Source: Psychrobacter sp. BI730 (GTDB lineage: Bacteria; Pseudomonadota; Gammaproteobacteria; Pseudomonadales; Moraxellaceae). From it: 64,000 bases of DNA. Every line of letters starts with the position of its first letter. Position 1 is the first letter of the stretch. The position numbers and the translations under genes were made by a program. Where the stretch lies: positions 1 to 64,000 of the forward strand of contig NZ_JAATTV010000007.1 in assembly GCF_013414195.1 (NCBI RefSeq), in the 5' to 3' direction. The notes beneath the pieces are model-generated. The model was not told where the DNA came from, ran no database searches, and was given only the letters and a program-made list of their open reading frames with translations. Of this stretch, positions 9,811 to 18,719 are shown one piece after another.

Positions 9811-10608
9811 ATGAAATTACAGATATTGAGTGACTTACATATTGATAGTTATGCACGTCAATCGCACCCCGTTGGACATATTCCCAAAACCGATGCAGAT
9901 TTAGTATTAGTAGCAGGAGATACTGCTAACAGCGACAAAGGTATGCCGTGGTTGCAAGAACAAGCGGCGCGCTTAGAAGTTCCCCTGATTACTATCGCTG
10001 GTAATCATGAATACTTTGATGAAGACGTATTGAGCTTTGACTATAAATTGGCAACTTGGGATAACTATGATACTGCGTCTAAAAAAGGGGTTCGCGTCTT
10101 ACAATGTCAGCATATCGATATCGGTGATATACGCCTTTTAGGTTGTACCCTTTGGACAGACTATCAGTATCATGCTAACGAAGACACCATGGCCGCTGCT
10201 AGGCATTTTATGCGTGACTATAAGCAAATCTATGCAGGCAATGAACTGTTTTCACCTGAAGTATCTATGCAGATTCATGCTGAGCATCGTCAGTGGCTAC
10301 AGCAAGCTTTGATTGAGTCTCATAAACTTGGTAAAAAAACAGTGGTCATGAGTCATCACAGCGTCAGTGCGTTATCGGTATCTGAAAAATATGCCAACCT
10401 ACCGAGTAATGCGGCTTTCGTCAGTGACTTGTCAGGATGGATGCATGAAGATTGGGCACCGATGCTTTGGGTACATGGACATACTCATGAAGCATTTGAT
10501 TATAAAATTGGTAATACGCGAGTGATCGTCAATCCGCGAGCTTATCCAAATGAGGTTAGTAGTACCGCATTAGAGTTCGCGTGGGACAAAGTCATTGATG
10601 TTGGCTAG
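9811..10608 (+). CDS. Calcineurin-like metallophosphoesterase
   Basis: A dinuclear metal phosphoesterase of unknown substrate. It shows the full motif set: SDLHID near the N-terminus, VAGDT, GNHEYF, SHHS and GHTHE. No membrane segment or signal peptide is visible, so it is probably cytoplasmic. The frame is open back to a GTG at 9796 and an ATG at 9799, but ATG 9811 puts the first beta strand directly at the N-terminus as usual in the family. It stands alone downstream of the pyrF terminator. Confidence 0.88.
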   Translation: MKLQILSDLHIDSYARQSHPVGHIPKTDADLVLVAGDTANSDKGMPWLQEQAARLEVPLITIAGNHEYFDEDVLSFDYKLATWDNYDTASKKGVRVLQCQHIDIGDIRLLGCTLWTDYQYHANEDTMAAARHFMRDYKQIYAGNELFSPEVSMQIHAEHRQWLQQALIESHKLGKKTVVMSHHSVSALSVSEKYANLPSNAAFVSDLSGWMHEDWAPMLWVHGHTHEAFDYKIGNTRVIVNPRAYPNEVSSTALEFAWDKVIDVG

Positions 10609-10766
10609 GACCGTGTATAAATATCTGGCAAACCTCCATTTATTTTAGGTATAGACTCTTTTGAATAAAGTGTCTTTTCGAAAGAGTGCAGAGTATTTGT
10701 AAGATATATTGCAACTAGATTTGTCTGTGGTTCATTCCTAATAAGAAATCTGCTAGGCTTGCTGTC

Positions 10767-11603
10767 ATGAGTAAATATTTGAATAACACCCTGTCAAAAA
10801 TATCTGCTGACAAGCTTGCGAGTCACACCCCAAGCGCGCCTGCACCTTCGCACCTACCAGATAGCATGATCTCCTCCGTCAGCTTATTGCCTGAAAATAA
10901 GCGACTGATTCTATTTACTAGGCACTCTTTACGAGAGCGCTCTGATGGTAATGGTTTTGCCAGCTATCAGTTACCGTTGACTCCTAAAGGCCGTATACTG
11001 GCAAAGTCTTGGGGTCGTTGGTTATCAGGTCATCTACCATATTCGCTCGACGTCGATAGTATTTCTAGCCCCATTGGACGTTGTATCGATACCGCGCAGC
11101 TGATGCAAGAGGGGGCAGGACTACGGCGTGACATTACGCATCAATCATTGTTAGTTGAGCCTGGTAGCCTTGTCACTGAACCTGAAATAGCCAATCCAGT
11201 ATTTAAAGAAATTGGCGTCCTGAACTTTATTAATCGCTTTTTGCAAGGAAATCTGGAAGGGACTAAAAACACCTATCAAGGCGGTTTAGATATTCTGTCG
11301 CTTTTTTACCAGAATCAGCCGAAGCATGGCCATCTGATGCTAGCTGTGAGTCATGACACGTTGCTATCTGCGTTCTTAGCAGTCATGTTCGATGTGGTAG
11401 AGATTGATTGGAATGATTGGCCGAAGATGATGGAGGGCGTATTTTTATGGTTTGATGATAAGCCATTTGATCAAGCGAGCGCGCATTTTATTTGGCGGGG
11501 TCAAGTATATACTCGGCCGATTAGTTCATTATTAGACGGTTATCGTGCAGCTGGTTACCATCCTAGCAAATTGCTATTGCCGCCAGAAGTGCAGTGGAAT
11601 TAA
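10767..11603 (+). CDS. Histidine phosphatase superfamily protein
   Basis: 278 residues with the core motifs of the phosphoglycerate-mutase-like branch: LFTRHSLRER (catalytic His in RHS instead of the usual RHG), SSPIGRCIDTAQ with the phosphate-binding Arg, and a second His in AVSHDTLLSAF. An N-terminal stretch of about 45 residues before the domain is low in conserved features. The substrate cannot be told from sequence. It converges on rpsT and probably shares the bidirectional hairpin between them. Confidence 0.75.
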   Translation: MSKYLNNTLSKISADKLASHTPSAPAPSHLPDSMISSVSLLPENKRLILFTRHSLRERSDGNGFASYQLPLTPKGRILAKSWGRWLSGHLPYSLDVDSISSPIGRCIDTAQLMQEGAGLRRDITHQSLLVEPGSLVTEPEIANPVFKEIGVLNFINRFLQGNLEGTKNTYQGGLDILSLFYQNQPKHGHLMLAVSHDTLLSAFLAVMFDVVEIDWNDWPKMMEGVFLWFDDKPFDQASAHFIWRGQVYTRPISSLLDGYRAAGYHPSKLLLPPEVQWN

Positions 11604-11669
11604 TGTTTTGTTTAAACATTGAATGAGTTGATAGAGCAGCTATTCGTTAAATACGTTTTGAATAGGCAT

Positions 11670-11712
11670 AAAAAAACCTTGCCACGGTATTAGAACCAGT
11701 GACAAGGTTTTA
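11670..11712 (-). terminator. rpsT terminator, possibly bidirectional
   Basis: An imperfect stem (CCTTG, CAC and GGT segments on the left arm pairing with ACC, GTG and CAAGG) ends in a run of T on the reverse strand just past the rpsT stop. A shorter T-run on the other side could serve the histidine phosphatase gene. Confidence 0.8.
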
Positions 11713-11757
11713 GTCATTACGCTATAAAAGCGAAATGCGGTCTAACCAATACAAATC

Positions 11758-12024
11758 TTAAGCTTGTAGGCCTTTGATTGTTTTGTTTAGGCGGCTCTTA
11801 CGACGAGCAGCTTTATTCTTATGAATAATACCTTTGTCAGCCATACGATCAAGAACTGGTACCGCTTTTTTGTAAGCTTCGGTAGCCGCGTCATAATCTT
11901 TAGCTGCGATAGCCGCATCAACACGTTTTAAGTAAGTACGAACCATAGAGCGTTGTGACGCAGAGTTCTGACGACGTTTGGTGTTTTGACGGGCGCGTTT
12001 ACGAGCTTGTGCAGTATTAGCCAC
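11758..12024 (-). CDS. rpsT: 30S ribosomal protein S20
   Basis: S20 binds 16S rRNA during early 30S assembly. The 88-residue product starts at a GTG (12024) reading [13 protein letters not shown], preceded by AGGAG six bases upstream; the open frame continues to 12087 but the extra residues are not part of S20. Rich in Lys, Arg and Ala with the RRKSRLNK end typical of the family. A GTG/UUG start is known for rpsT elsewhere, where it takes part in self-regulation. Confidence 0.96.
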   Translation of the reverse strand: MANTAQARKRARQNTKRRQNSASQRSMVRTYLKRVDAAIAAKDYDAATEAYKKAVPVLDRMADKGIIHKNKAARRKSRLNKTIKGLQA

Positions 12025-12488
12025 GCGTATCTCCTTGATAAAGATAGATAAAAATATGAATGTTGATTGCAATAATGGGTTTAACAATCATCGGTGACGA
12101 GCAGCCGTCTCGTCAAATATGATGTCGATGTCTGATATTAAAGTATCTAATATGAATAGATCATCGTAAGCGCCAGAGCTGTTTGGAATAATTAAACAGC
12201 GTTGACGTGTAAAGCCGATTATCTTAGCAAATTATTGAACTAAGGACAATATATTTGATGATTAATGCTCAAAGAAGTTACGTAATATCATCGAATTTGG
12301 GTCATTCTAGTAACTAAATCAATAGTAAGCGTTGATAGACGTAGAGGGTTGATAAAATCTCTTACAATATATCCTATATAATAGCGTCAGTTATTGAGGA
12401 ATTTAGGTATGATATTCTAACGATAGACCTTGATATAGGTATTTTCTCATCAATATAGTTCATCTAATGTTATATAAGTGGATAGGAT
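12025..12488. other. Divergent region between rpsT and the SDR gene
   Basis: 464 bases without a gene. A 7-bp perfect inverted repeat (GCTGTTT 12178-12184 with AAACAGC 12194-12200) lies in or near the rpsT leader. A TATAAT hexamer at 12377-12382 could be the -10 of the rightward gene, though no -35 at proper spacing is seen. Confidence 0.5.
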
Positions 12489-13190
12489 ATGCAGCGAAAA
12501 GCAATTGTGATTGGCGCAACGGGGTTAGTAGGGCAGCATTTGGTAAAGCAACTGAGTGAGCTTTATGACACATTGATTGTGATTGCTCGTCGCCCGCCAC
12601 GCTACATTAATGCCAGCATGCGTTTTTATCAAATCAATGATTTTGATAATCTCTCTGAAGTGTTTGCAAGTGTCGGTGCCGATCGAACCACGGATGCTTT
12701 TAGTTGTTTGGGTACGACAAAAAAGCAGGCTGGTAGTGATGAGGCGTTTCGCAAAGTAGATCGAGACTATAATGTAAACTTTGCCAAGTTATGTCGTGAC
12801 AAAGGGGTAGAGAATTTCTTTTTACTCTCCTCAATGAATGCGGATATTGATAGTCGTTTTTTGTACAATCGAGTCAAGGCTGAGACAGAGCAGGCTGTTA
12901 TGGCATTAGATTTTGGCCAATTGGTCGTCTTTCGTCCGTCATTATTGCTTGGTAAGCATAAAGGTCGTCCGCTTGAGAGCATTGGTCAAAAAGCCTTTAA
13001 ACTTATCTCGCCGCTCGTGTCAGAGTCACTATCGTTACATCCTATTTCTGCTAAACGCGTTGCCAGTGCCATGGCGATGAGTGCTCATGATATCTACCAT
13101 CGTAGTAAATATCGTACTGAACCTCAAATTAAGCATATCGACATTATCGAAAATAAGCAGATGCTAGCGATGACCCGTGTCAAAAAATAA
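12489..13190 (+). CDS. NAD(P)-binding atypical short-chain dehydrogenase-like protein
   Basis: 233 residues beginning with the Rossmann glycine motif VIGATGLVGQH, followed by a basic patch (IARRPPR) that would suit NADP. LLSSMNAD and YNRVKAE supply the Ser and the YxxxK pair of extended and atypical SDRs, and FRPSLLLG is also typical. This is the pattern of the HTATIP2/TIP30-like group of atypical SDRs. Substrate is unknown. No operon partner: rraA starts 190 bases later. Confidence 0.78.
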   Translation: MQRKAIVIGATGLVGQHLVKQLSELYDTLIVIARRPPRYINASMRFYQINDFDNLSEVFASVGADRTTDAFSCLGTTKKQAGSDEAFRKVDRDYNVNFAKLCRDKGVENFFLLSSMNADIDSRFLYNRVKAETEQAVMALDFGQLVVFRPSLLLGKHKGRPLESIGQKAFKLISPLVSESLSLHPISAKRVASAMAMSAHDIYHRSKYRTEPQIKHIDIIENKQMLAMTRVKK

Positions 13191-13380
13191 AAGGACAGTT
13201 TTTCTAGTGACAGATTCAGTCTCAAAACTGGAAAGCTACAGATACCGATTGTTAATTATGTCAGGACAAGTTTGCATTAGAACAAGAATACAAGAGTAAA
13301 AAATACAATAACTATTATCAAAGCATCAATAAGTATTTCAATAACAGTCAGTTGAATCACTAAAACAAGGAGCAGAAGCA

Positions 13381-13917
13381 ATGTCAGAATCGATACAAAT
13401 GGATAGAGGGACTTTTGTCACTTGTGATCTATTGGATGCCAATCCTGAGTCGCAAGTATGCTTACCAAATATCGAAGGTAAGTCATTCCGTCAGTTTGGT
13501 GCAAAAGACAAATTCTGCGGTGAAATCGTGACGGTCAAGTGCTTTGAAGACAATAGCCGTGTTAAGTCACTGTTGAATAGCGATGGCAAAGATAAAGAAG
13601 GCAATGGCAAAGTGTTGGTCGTTGATGGTGGCGGCTCTATGCGATGTGCATTGCTAGGCGATATGATTGCACAATCAGCTATCAACAACGGCTGGGCTGG
13701 GGTTATTGTATATGGCTGTGTTCGCGATGTTGATGACATGGCAGAGATGGATCTTGGCGTGATGGCGCTTGGTTGTATCCCGCGCAAATCAACTCGCCGT
13801 GATGAAGGTCAAACGGATATCGAAATCAGCTTCGGTGATTTAACGTTGAACTCGGGTATGTTTGTTTATGCGGATAATAATGGCATCATCGCTAGCGATA
13901 AACCACTTATCAGCTGA
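13381..13917 (+). CDS. rraA: Ribonuclease E activity regulator RraA
   Basis: RraA is a trimeric protein that binds and inhibits RNase E in E. coli. The 178-residue product begins with the TFVTCDLLDA segment, then FGAKDKFCGEIVTVKC, the VVDGGGSMRCALLGDMIA core, WAGVIVYGCVRDVD and the RRDEGQ turn, all family hallmarks. AGGAG lies seven bases before the ATG. A short insertion around DGKDKEGNGK makes it somewhat longer than the E. coli protein (161 residues). Confidence 0.93.
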   Translation: MSESIQMDRGTFVTCDLLDANPESQVCLPNIEGKSFRQFGAKDKFCGEIVTVKCFEDNSRVKSLLNSDGKDKEGNGKVLVVDGGGSMRCALLGDMIAQSAINNGWAGVIVYGCVRDVDDMAEMDLGVMALGCIPRKSTRRDEGQTDIEISFGDLTLNSGMFVYADNNGIIASDKPLIS

Positions 13918-13948
13918 AGTTTTAGGCTTGGCTTGATTATCAAAAATG

Positions 13949-13978
13949 AAAACCTCAGCTGATAAGTTGGGGTTTTTT
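13949..13978 (+). terminator. rraA terminator
   Basis: AAAACCTCA pairs with TTGGGGTTTT (one G-T pair) around a loop and runs into six T residues, about 30 bases after the rraA stop. Confidence 0.8.
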
Positions 13979-14071
13979 GTTATGTAACGACAGTTAAAGC
14001 GCAATAATCGTTGTTAACCCTCAATCATTAATGAGTAAACTCTTAAGTGACAAACCGTTACGGCATAAGTT

Positions 14072-14099
14072 TTGGTAATTGCTCAAATATTCGTATAAT
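14072..14099 (+). promoter_or_regulatory. mfd promoter
   Basis: TTGGTA (14072-14077) and a consensus TATAAT (14094-14099) are 16 bases apart and sit 35 bases before the mfd ATG, giving a very short leader. Confidence 0.6.
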
Positions 14100-14134
14100 A
14101 GCTTTCTGACTCCTTAACTTTGATTCTACTCTTT

Positions 14135-17100
14135 ATGCCTATTACTGCTTTGACTGACGCGTTTGACCCTATTAACCAGCAGTTGTTTCCTATCCAAAAT
14201 GCCGAGCGGCGTTGGCTAGCGCCTGTCCATGGTGCGGTCAGCAGTTTATGGTTGGCAAGCTTGGTGCAAACGCCTATGTGGAATGTTGCCGAGCGCCTAA
14301 AAGTTGTGGTGGCACGTGACCAGAACCAACTCAATCAAATAGAGACTGAGCTGGCATTTTGCGGAGTCGATGCTTACGTATTCCCTGACTGGGAAACGCT
14401 AACCTATGATGAGCTATCTCCGCATCAAGACATCGTTAGCGAACGCATTAATCTGTTGACGGATATGCCAAAAACGGGCGTGCTACTTATTTCAATACAA
14501 GCGCTCATGCATCGCGTCGCACCGCCAAGCTGGTTGATTGGACAGCATTTTGATTTGAGTGTCGGCGATCGTTTTGATATCAATACCCAGCGAGGGCTAT
14601 TGGCAAAAGCAGGTTATCGCGCGGTTGAAAATGTCTTTGAACCAGGTGAGTTTGCAGTACGTGGCAGTATCATTGATATTTTTGCCATGGGTCAGCCTTT
14701 TCCGCTACGTTTAGACTTGTTCGATGATGAAATCGAAACGATTCGCTTTTTTCATCCTCAAACGCAGCGTACATTGACTGCCGATGATTTGAAGGCGATG
14801 TTAACAGGCAATGATACCAGTATGGCAAAAGAGTCATTGTCACTACTGCACAAAATGCCAGATATCTCTAAACCTATTGACCAATTTCAAATCTTGCCCG
14901 CAAAAGAATTCCCGCTCGATGAAGGGCGTGAGACGTTTCGCACGAACTTTGCTGCAATGTTCCCTAATACCAGTAGCCGCAAGTCTGAGCTGCACAAAGA
15001 CGTAATGGCAGGAATTGCAAGTAGTGGATTAGAGTATTATCAGCCGCTATTTTTTAACTTAAAAGATTGGGAGGCAGAGAGTAGCTTATTTTCCTATTTA
15101 CCAAGCGATGCGTTGTTTATCACCGATGAATTAATCAATGAAAAACAAGCTGATTACTGGTCACAAATTCAGCGCCGCTACGAAGAGCGTCGCCATGATA
15201 TTGATAAGCCTATCGTAGCGCCAGCAATGCTGTATCTATTATCTAACGCGCTTAACGAGCAGTTAAACCAGTATCCACGAGTAATATTAAGTGCTCGTGA
15301 TGAACTGGCTATGATGAATGATGTGGCAGCGCTAGAAGGTCAAGATTCCTCTCAGCCGCAACTCTCACTAACGCCTACTAAACAACAAGGACTGGTGACA
15401 TTAAGTGCTCAAGAGCCGCCACAATTAGCAGTCAATCATCAAAAGTCTGAACCATTATCAGAATTGCTCGACTTCTTGGATACGCAATCGAAGACTACAA
15501 CACCCGTATTAATCGTTGCAGAAACCGCAGGCCGTCGTGAGATTCTAATCGAACTGTTCAAAGGCAAGATTGATATCAAGGCGTATGATAGCTTTGAGGC
15601 ATTTTTAGCCGCAGATAAAACCAGCGCTATTGATAACAGTCATCTACCACATGTCGGTCTGACCGTAGCGCCAATTGAGCGCGGTGTCTATGTGCCTGAG
15701 CGCTTGGTGATGATTAGTGAGACGCAGCTGTTTGGTCGTCAAGTTTTACAGACACGCCGTCGTCGCCAAAGCGGGGTATCAGAAGAATTCTTGGTTAAGA
15801 GCGTCACTGAAATAACAGATGGTAGTCCAGTAGTGCATATCGAGCATGGTATCGGTCGTTATAATGGCTTGATTACCTTAGATGTGGGCGATGGTGAGCA
15901 AGAGTTTATCCATTTAAAATATTCTGATGACGCTAGTATCTATGTGCCAGTTGCCAATTTGCAAATGATTAGTCGCTATAGTGGCGGTGATCCAGCGTTA
16001 GCCCCGTTACATAAGATTGGTAGTGGTAAATGGGATCGAGCCAAGCAAAAAGCATTAGAGCAGATTCATGACGTCGCTGCTGAATTGCTCAATATGCAGG
16101 CAAGACGTGAGGCCAAAGTTGGAATTCATTTCAAGATAGACCCATCGCAGTATGAGCTATTTGCCAGTCAGTTTGCCTTTGAAGAAACCGCCGACCAAGC
16201 CAATGCCATTCATGCCGTAATGGAAGACATGAGACAAAACCAACCGATGGATCGTCTTATTTGTGGCGATGTTGGTTTTGGTAAAACAGAAGTTGCGATG
16301 CGAGCCGCCTTTATTGCCGTTAGTGCTGGTTATCAGGTTGCCGTACTGGTGCCTACCACATTACTTGCCGGTCAGCATGAAGACAATTTCCGCGATCGTT
16401 TTGCCGACTGGCCAGTCCGTATCGAGAGCTTATCGCGCTTTGGTGGCAAAAAACATCAAGAGATGGTATTGGCTGATTTGGCCGCTGGTAAAGTGGACAT
16501 TGTCATTGGTACTCATAAACTGCTACAACCGGATGTGAAATTTGCCAACCTTGGCCTGATGATTGTTGATGAAGAGCATCGCTTTGGAGTACGTCATAAA
16601 GAGCGTATCAAGGCCATTCAGACAGATGTGGATAGCATGTCTATGACGGCGACTCCGATCCCTAGAACGCTTAATATGGCGCTCTCAGGTATGCGCGATA
16701 TGTCGATTATCGCCACGCCACCTGCTCGTCGTCTTGCCATCAAAACCTTTGTAATGCAAAAGACAGAAGCCCTGATGAAAGAAGCCATATTGCGTGAGCT
16801 GTTACGTGGTGGGCAGGTCTATCTGCTACATAATGATGTTGCCAGTATTGAGCGTATGGCAGAAACCATTCGTGACCTAGTGCCAGAAGCACGAGTAGGA
16901 GTAGCTCATGGGCAAATGCAAGAGCGCCAACTTGAGCAGATCATGCAGCAGTTCTATCATAAAAAATTCAACGTGTTGGTTTGCTCTACCATTATCGAGA
17001 CAGGTATTGATGTGCCCAATGCCAATACGATCATCATTGAGCGTGCGGATAAGTTTGGTCTTGCGCAATTACATCAGCTGCGCGGCCGAGTAGGACGTAG

Positions 17101-17845
17101 TCATCATCAAGCGTATTGCTACTTACTAGTGCCTTCCCTTAAAGGCCTCAAAGGCGATGCCAAGCGCCGTTTGCATGCGATTGAACGCGCCAATACGTTA
17201 GGTGCAGGTTTTATGCTAGCAAGTGAAGATTTAGAGATTCGCGGCGCAGGTGAGATATTGGGTAAGCAGCAAAGTGGTAATATGCAGGCGATTGGTTTTA
17301 GCTTATATATGGATATGCTTGAGCGTGCGACTAAAGCCATTAAAGCTGGCAAGGAGCCTGATTTAAATACACCATTGTCGTTGACCAGTGAGATTAATCT
17401 ACATAGCTCTGCTCTCATTCCAGAAGAGTATCTACATGACGTGCATCAGCGCTTATTGTTCTATAAGCGTATTAGTAATACCGATGATAAAGAGGCATTG
17501 ACGGATATTCGTACGGAAATGATTGACCGTTTCGGGGCACTTCCAGATCAAACCAAGCAGCTATTCGCCATTCATGGGTTACGTTTACAAGCAGAGCCGC
17601 TTAAGATTAACAAAATTGATGCCAACAGTAGTAGTATGACGCTGGAATTTGCGCCAGATACTCCAGTTGATGCGTTAGCGATTATTAAATTGATCCAATC
17701 AAATGGTCAGCATTATCGTATGAATGGCGCATCTGGTATCCGTTACCAAAATAGCGATAAACTGGCTACACCGCAACAGCGTGTGACGGTCATACAAGAG
17801 CTGCTGCGCTATTTTAGTGAGCATATGGTGACAGAGCCTGCTTAG
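14135..17845 (+). CDS. mfd: Transcription-repair coupling factor Mfd
   Basis: Mfd removes RNA polymerase stalled at lesions and recruits UvrA. The 1236-residue protein holds the UvrB-like N-terminal region, a CarD-like polymerase-interaction domain (VHIEHGIGRYNGL), a RecG-like translocase with Walker A GDVGFGKT (K717) and Walker B DEEH (812-815), and the C-terminal D7 domain. A TTG at 14120 in frame is a less likely start than ATG 14135. There is no good ribosome-binding site, consistent with low expression. Confidence 0.96.
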   Translation: MPITALTDAFDPINQQLFPIQNAERRWLAPVHGAVSSLWLASLVQTPMWNVAERLKVVVARDQNQLNQIETELAFCGVDAYVFPDWETLTYDELSPHQDIVSERINLLTDMPKTGVLLISIQALMHRVAPPSWLIGQHFDLSVGDRFDINTQRGLLAKAGYRAVENVFEPGEFAVRGSIIDIFAMGQPFPLRLDLFDDEIETIRFFHPQTQRTLTADDLKAMLTGNDTSMAKESLSLLHKMPDISKPIDQFQILPAKEFPLDEGRETFRTNFAAMFPNTSSRKSELHKDVMAGIASSGLEYYQPLFFNLKDWEAESSLFSYLPSDALFITDELINEKQADYWSQIQRRYEERRHDIDKPIVAPAMLYLLSNALNEQLNQYPRVILSARDELAMMNDVAALEGQDSSQPQLSLTPTKQQGLVTLSAQEPPQLAVNHQKSEPLSELLDFLDTQSKTTTPVLIVAETAGRREILIELFKGKIDIKAYDSFEAFLAADKTSAIDNSHLPHVGLTVAPIERGVYVPERLVMISETQLFGRQVLQTRRRRQSGVSEEFLVKSVTEITDGSPVVHIEHGIGRYNGLITLDVGDGEQEFIHLKYSDDASIYVPVANLQMISRYSGGDPALAPLHKIGSGKWDRAKQKALEQIHDVAAELLNMQARREAKVGIHFKIDPSQYELFASQFAFEETADQANAIHAVMEDMRQNQPMDRLICGDVGFGKTEVAMRAAFIAVSAGYQVAVLVPTTLLAGQHEDNFRDRFADWPVRIESLSRFGGKKHQEMVLADLAAGKVDIVIGTHKLLQPDVKFANLGLMIVDEEHRFGVRHKERIKAIQTDVDSMSMTATPIPRTLNMALSGMRDMSIIATPPARRLAIKTFVMQKTEALMKEAILRELLRGGQVYLLHNDVASIERMAETIRDLVPEARVGVAHGQMQERQLEQIMQQFYHKKFNVLVCSTIIETGIDVPNANTIIIERADKFGLAQLHQLRGRVGRSHHQAYCYLLVPSLKGLKGDAKRRLHAIERANTLGAGFMLASEDLEIRGAGEILGKQQSGNMQAIGFSLYMDMLERATKAIKAGKEPDLNTPLSLTSEINLHSSALIPEEYLHDVHQRLLFYKRISNTDDKEALTDIRTEMIDRFGALPDQTKQLFAIHGLRLQAEPLKINKIDANSSSMTLEFAPDTPVDALAIIKLIQSNGQHYRMNGASGIRYQNSDKLATPQQRVTVIQELLRYFSEHMVTEPA

Positions 17846-17901
17846 TACATAGTTGGCTGTCAAGCAGGCTAGGTAGTTAATCTAAGCCAATAAATTATGG
17901 T

Positions 17902-17935
17902 GCTATTTTATCAACCCGATAACTGATAAAATAGC
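17902..17935 (+). terminator. AT-rich inverted repeat after mfd
   Basis: A perfect 12-bp stem (GCTATTTTATCA with its complement) and a 10-nt loop lie 57 bases after the mfd stop. The T-run is five bases but begins eight bases after the stem, so termination is only one possibility; it could equally be an operator or a processing site for the HIT gene transcript. Confidence 0.45.
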
Positions 17936-17995
17936 CAAACTAACTTTTTAACCTTCTATATTTTATTTGCATTAAACAACAAGAGAACCGTCATT

Positions 17996-18427
17996 ATGTT
18001 CCAACTTCATCATAAACTTGCTGCTGATAGTTTTTTAGTGGGGGATTTTCCATTATCCACTTGTCGTTTAATCAATGACTGCCAATTTCCTTGGCTGATA
18101 TTGGTGCCACGTGTATCTGGCATCAAAGAGTTATATGAGCTGTCTGAGGCAGATCAAACACAGTTTTTACGAGAGTCCAGCTGGTTATCGAGTCAGTTAG
18201 CTAAAACCTTTCAAGCTGATAAAATGAATGTGGCCGCTCTTGGTAATCAAGTGCCACAACTTCACTTTCATCATATTGTCCGTTATCAAAATGATATGCA
18301 ATGGCCAAACCCAGTATGGGGTGTGCCAGCTGTGCCATATACTAAAGAAGTATTGGCGCAAATGCAGCAAACATTGATGATGGCATTACGTGGTCATCAC
18401 CAAATGCCGTTTGACTGGCAAATGTAA
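17996..18427 (+). CDS. HIT (histidine triad) family protein
   Basis: 143-residue member of the HIT superfamily of nucleotide-binding hydrolases and transferases. The triad region is QLHFHHIVR, with H90, H92 (expected nucleophile) and H93; the spacing is that of the gammaproteobacterial HIT subgroup rather than the HxHxH of Hint. N-terminal CRLINDCQFPWLILVPR is also typical. Substrate unknown. It is followed by its own terminator. Confidence 0.88.
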   Translation: MFQLHHKLAADSFLVGDFPLSTCRLINDCQFPWLILVPRVSGIKELYELSEADQTQFLRESSWLSSQLAKTFQADKMNVAALGNQVPQLHFHHIVRYQNDMQWPNPVWGVPAVPYTKEVLAQMQQTLMMALRGHHQMPFDWQM

Positions 18428-18481
18428 TTATCATTCTATCCTGCATTTAATAAGAATAGCTTGAACCTAAATTCTATATGC

Positions 18482-18525
18482 AAAAAGGGAGGCCAGATAC
18501 TTAAATGTATCTGGCCTCTCTTTTT
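18482..18525 (+). terminator. Terminator of the HIT gene
   Basis: A long stem, GAGGCCAGATAC with GTATCTGGCCTC, with an AAAAAGG left flank and a run of five T residues. One of the strongest hairpins in the window. Confidence 0.93.
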
Positions 18526-18719
18526 ATTTAAATTTTAATAAAAACTGTAAAATAGCGAACAAACTAGACAAAAGGTCGTCTTTTAGTCATCAGTAACCTT
18601 GTTTTACCTTATTTCGAAAGTATAATATATTATTAGATATATCTTATGATAAATCGTCATAAGGGCAAATGATGCACGTGTGCTATATCCTTGTCTCTCA
18701 TATCGCTCGAAACATTTAA

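Noticed and set aside
11758..12087. Longer S20 reading frame from 12087
   Set aside because: The extra 21 residues are not part of S20 and the GTG at 12024 has a strong ribosome-binding site.
12374..12386. Shared sequence CCTATATAATAGC in the SDR-gene and ssrA promoters, considered as a repeated element
   Set aside because: Both are -10 regions; the identity is short and explained by promoter consensus.
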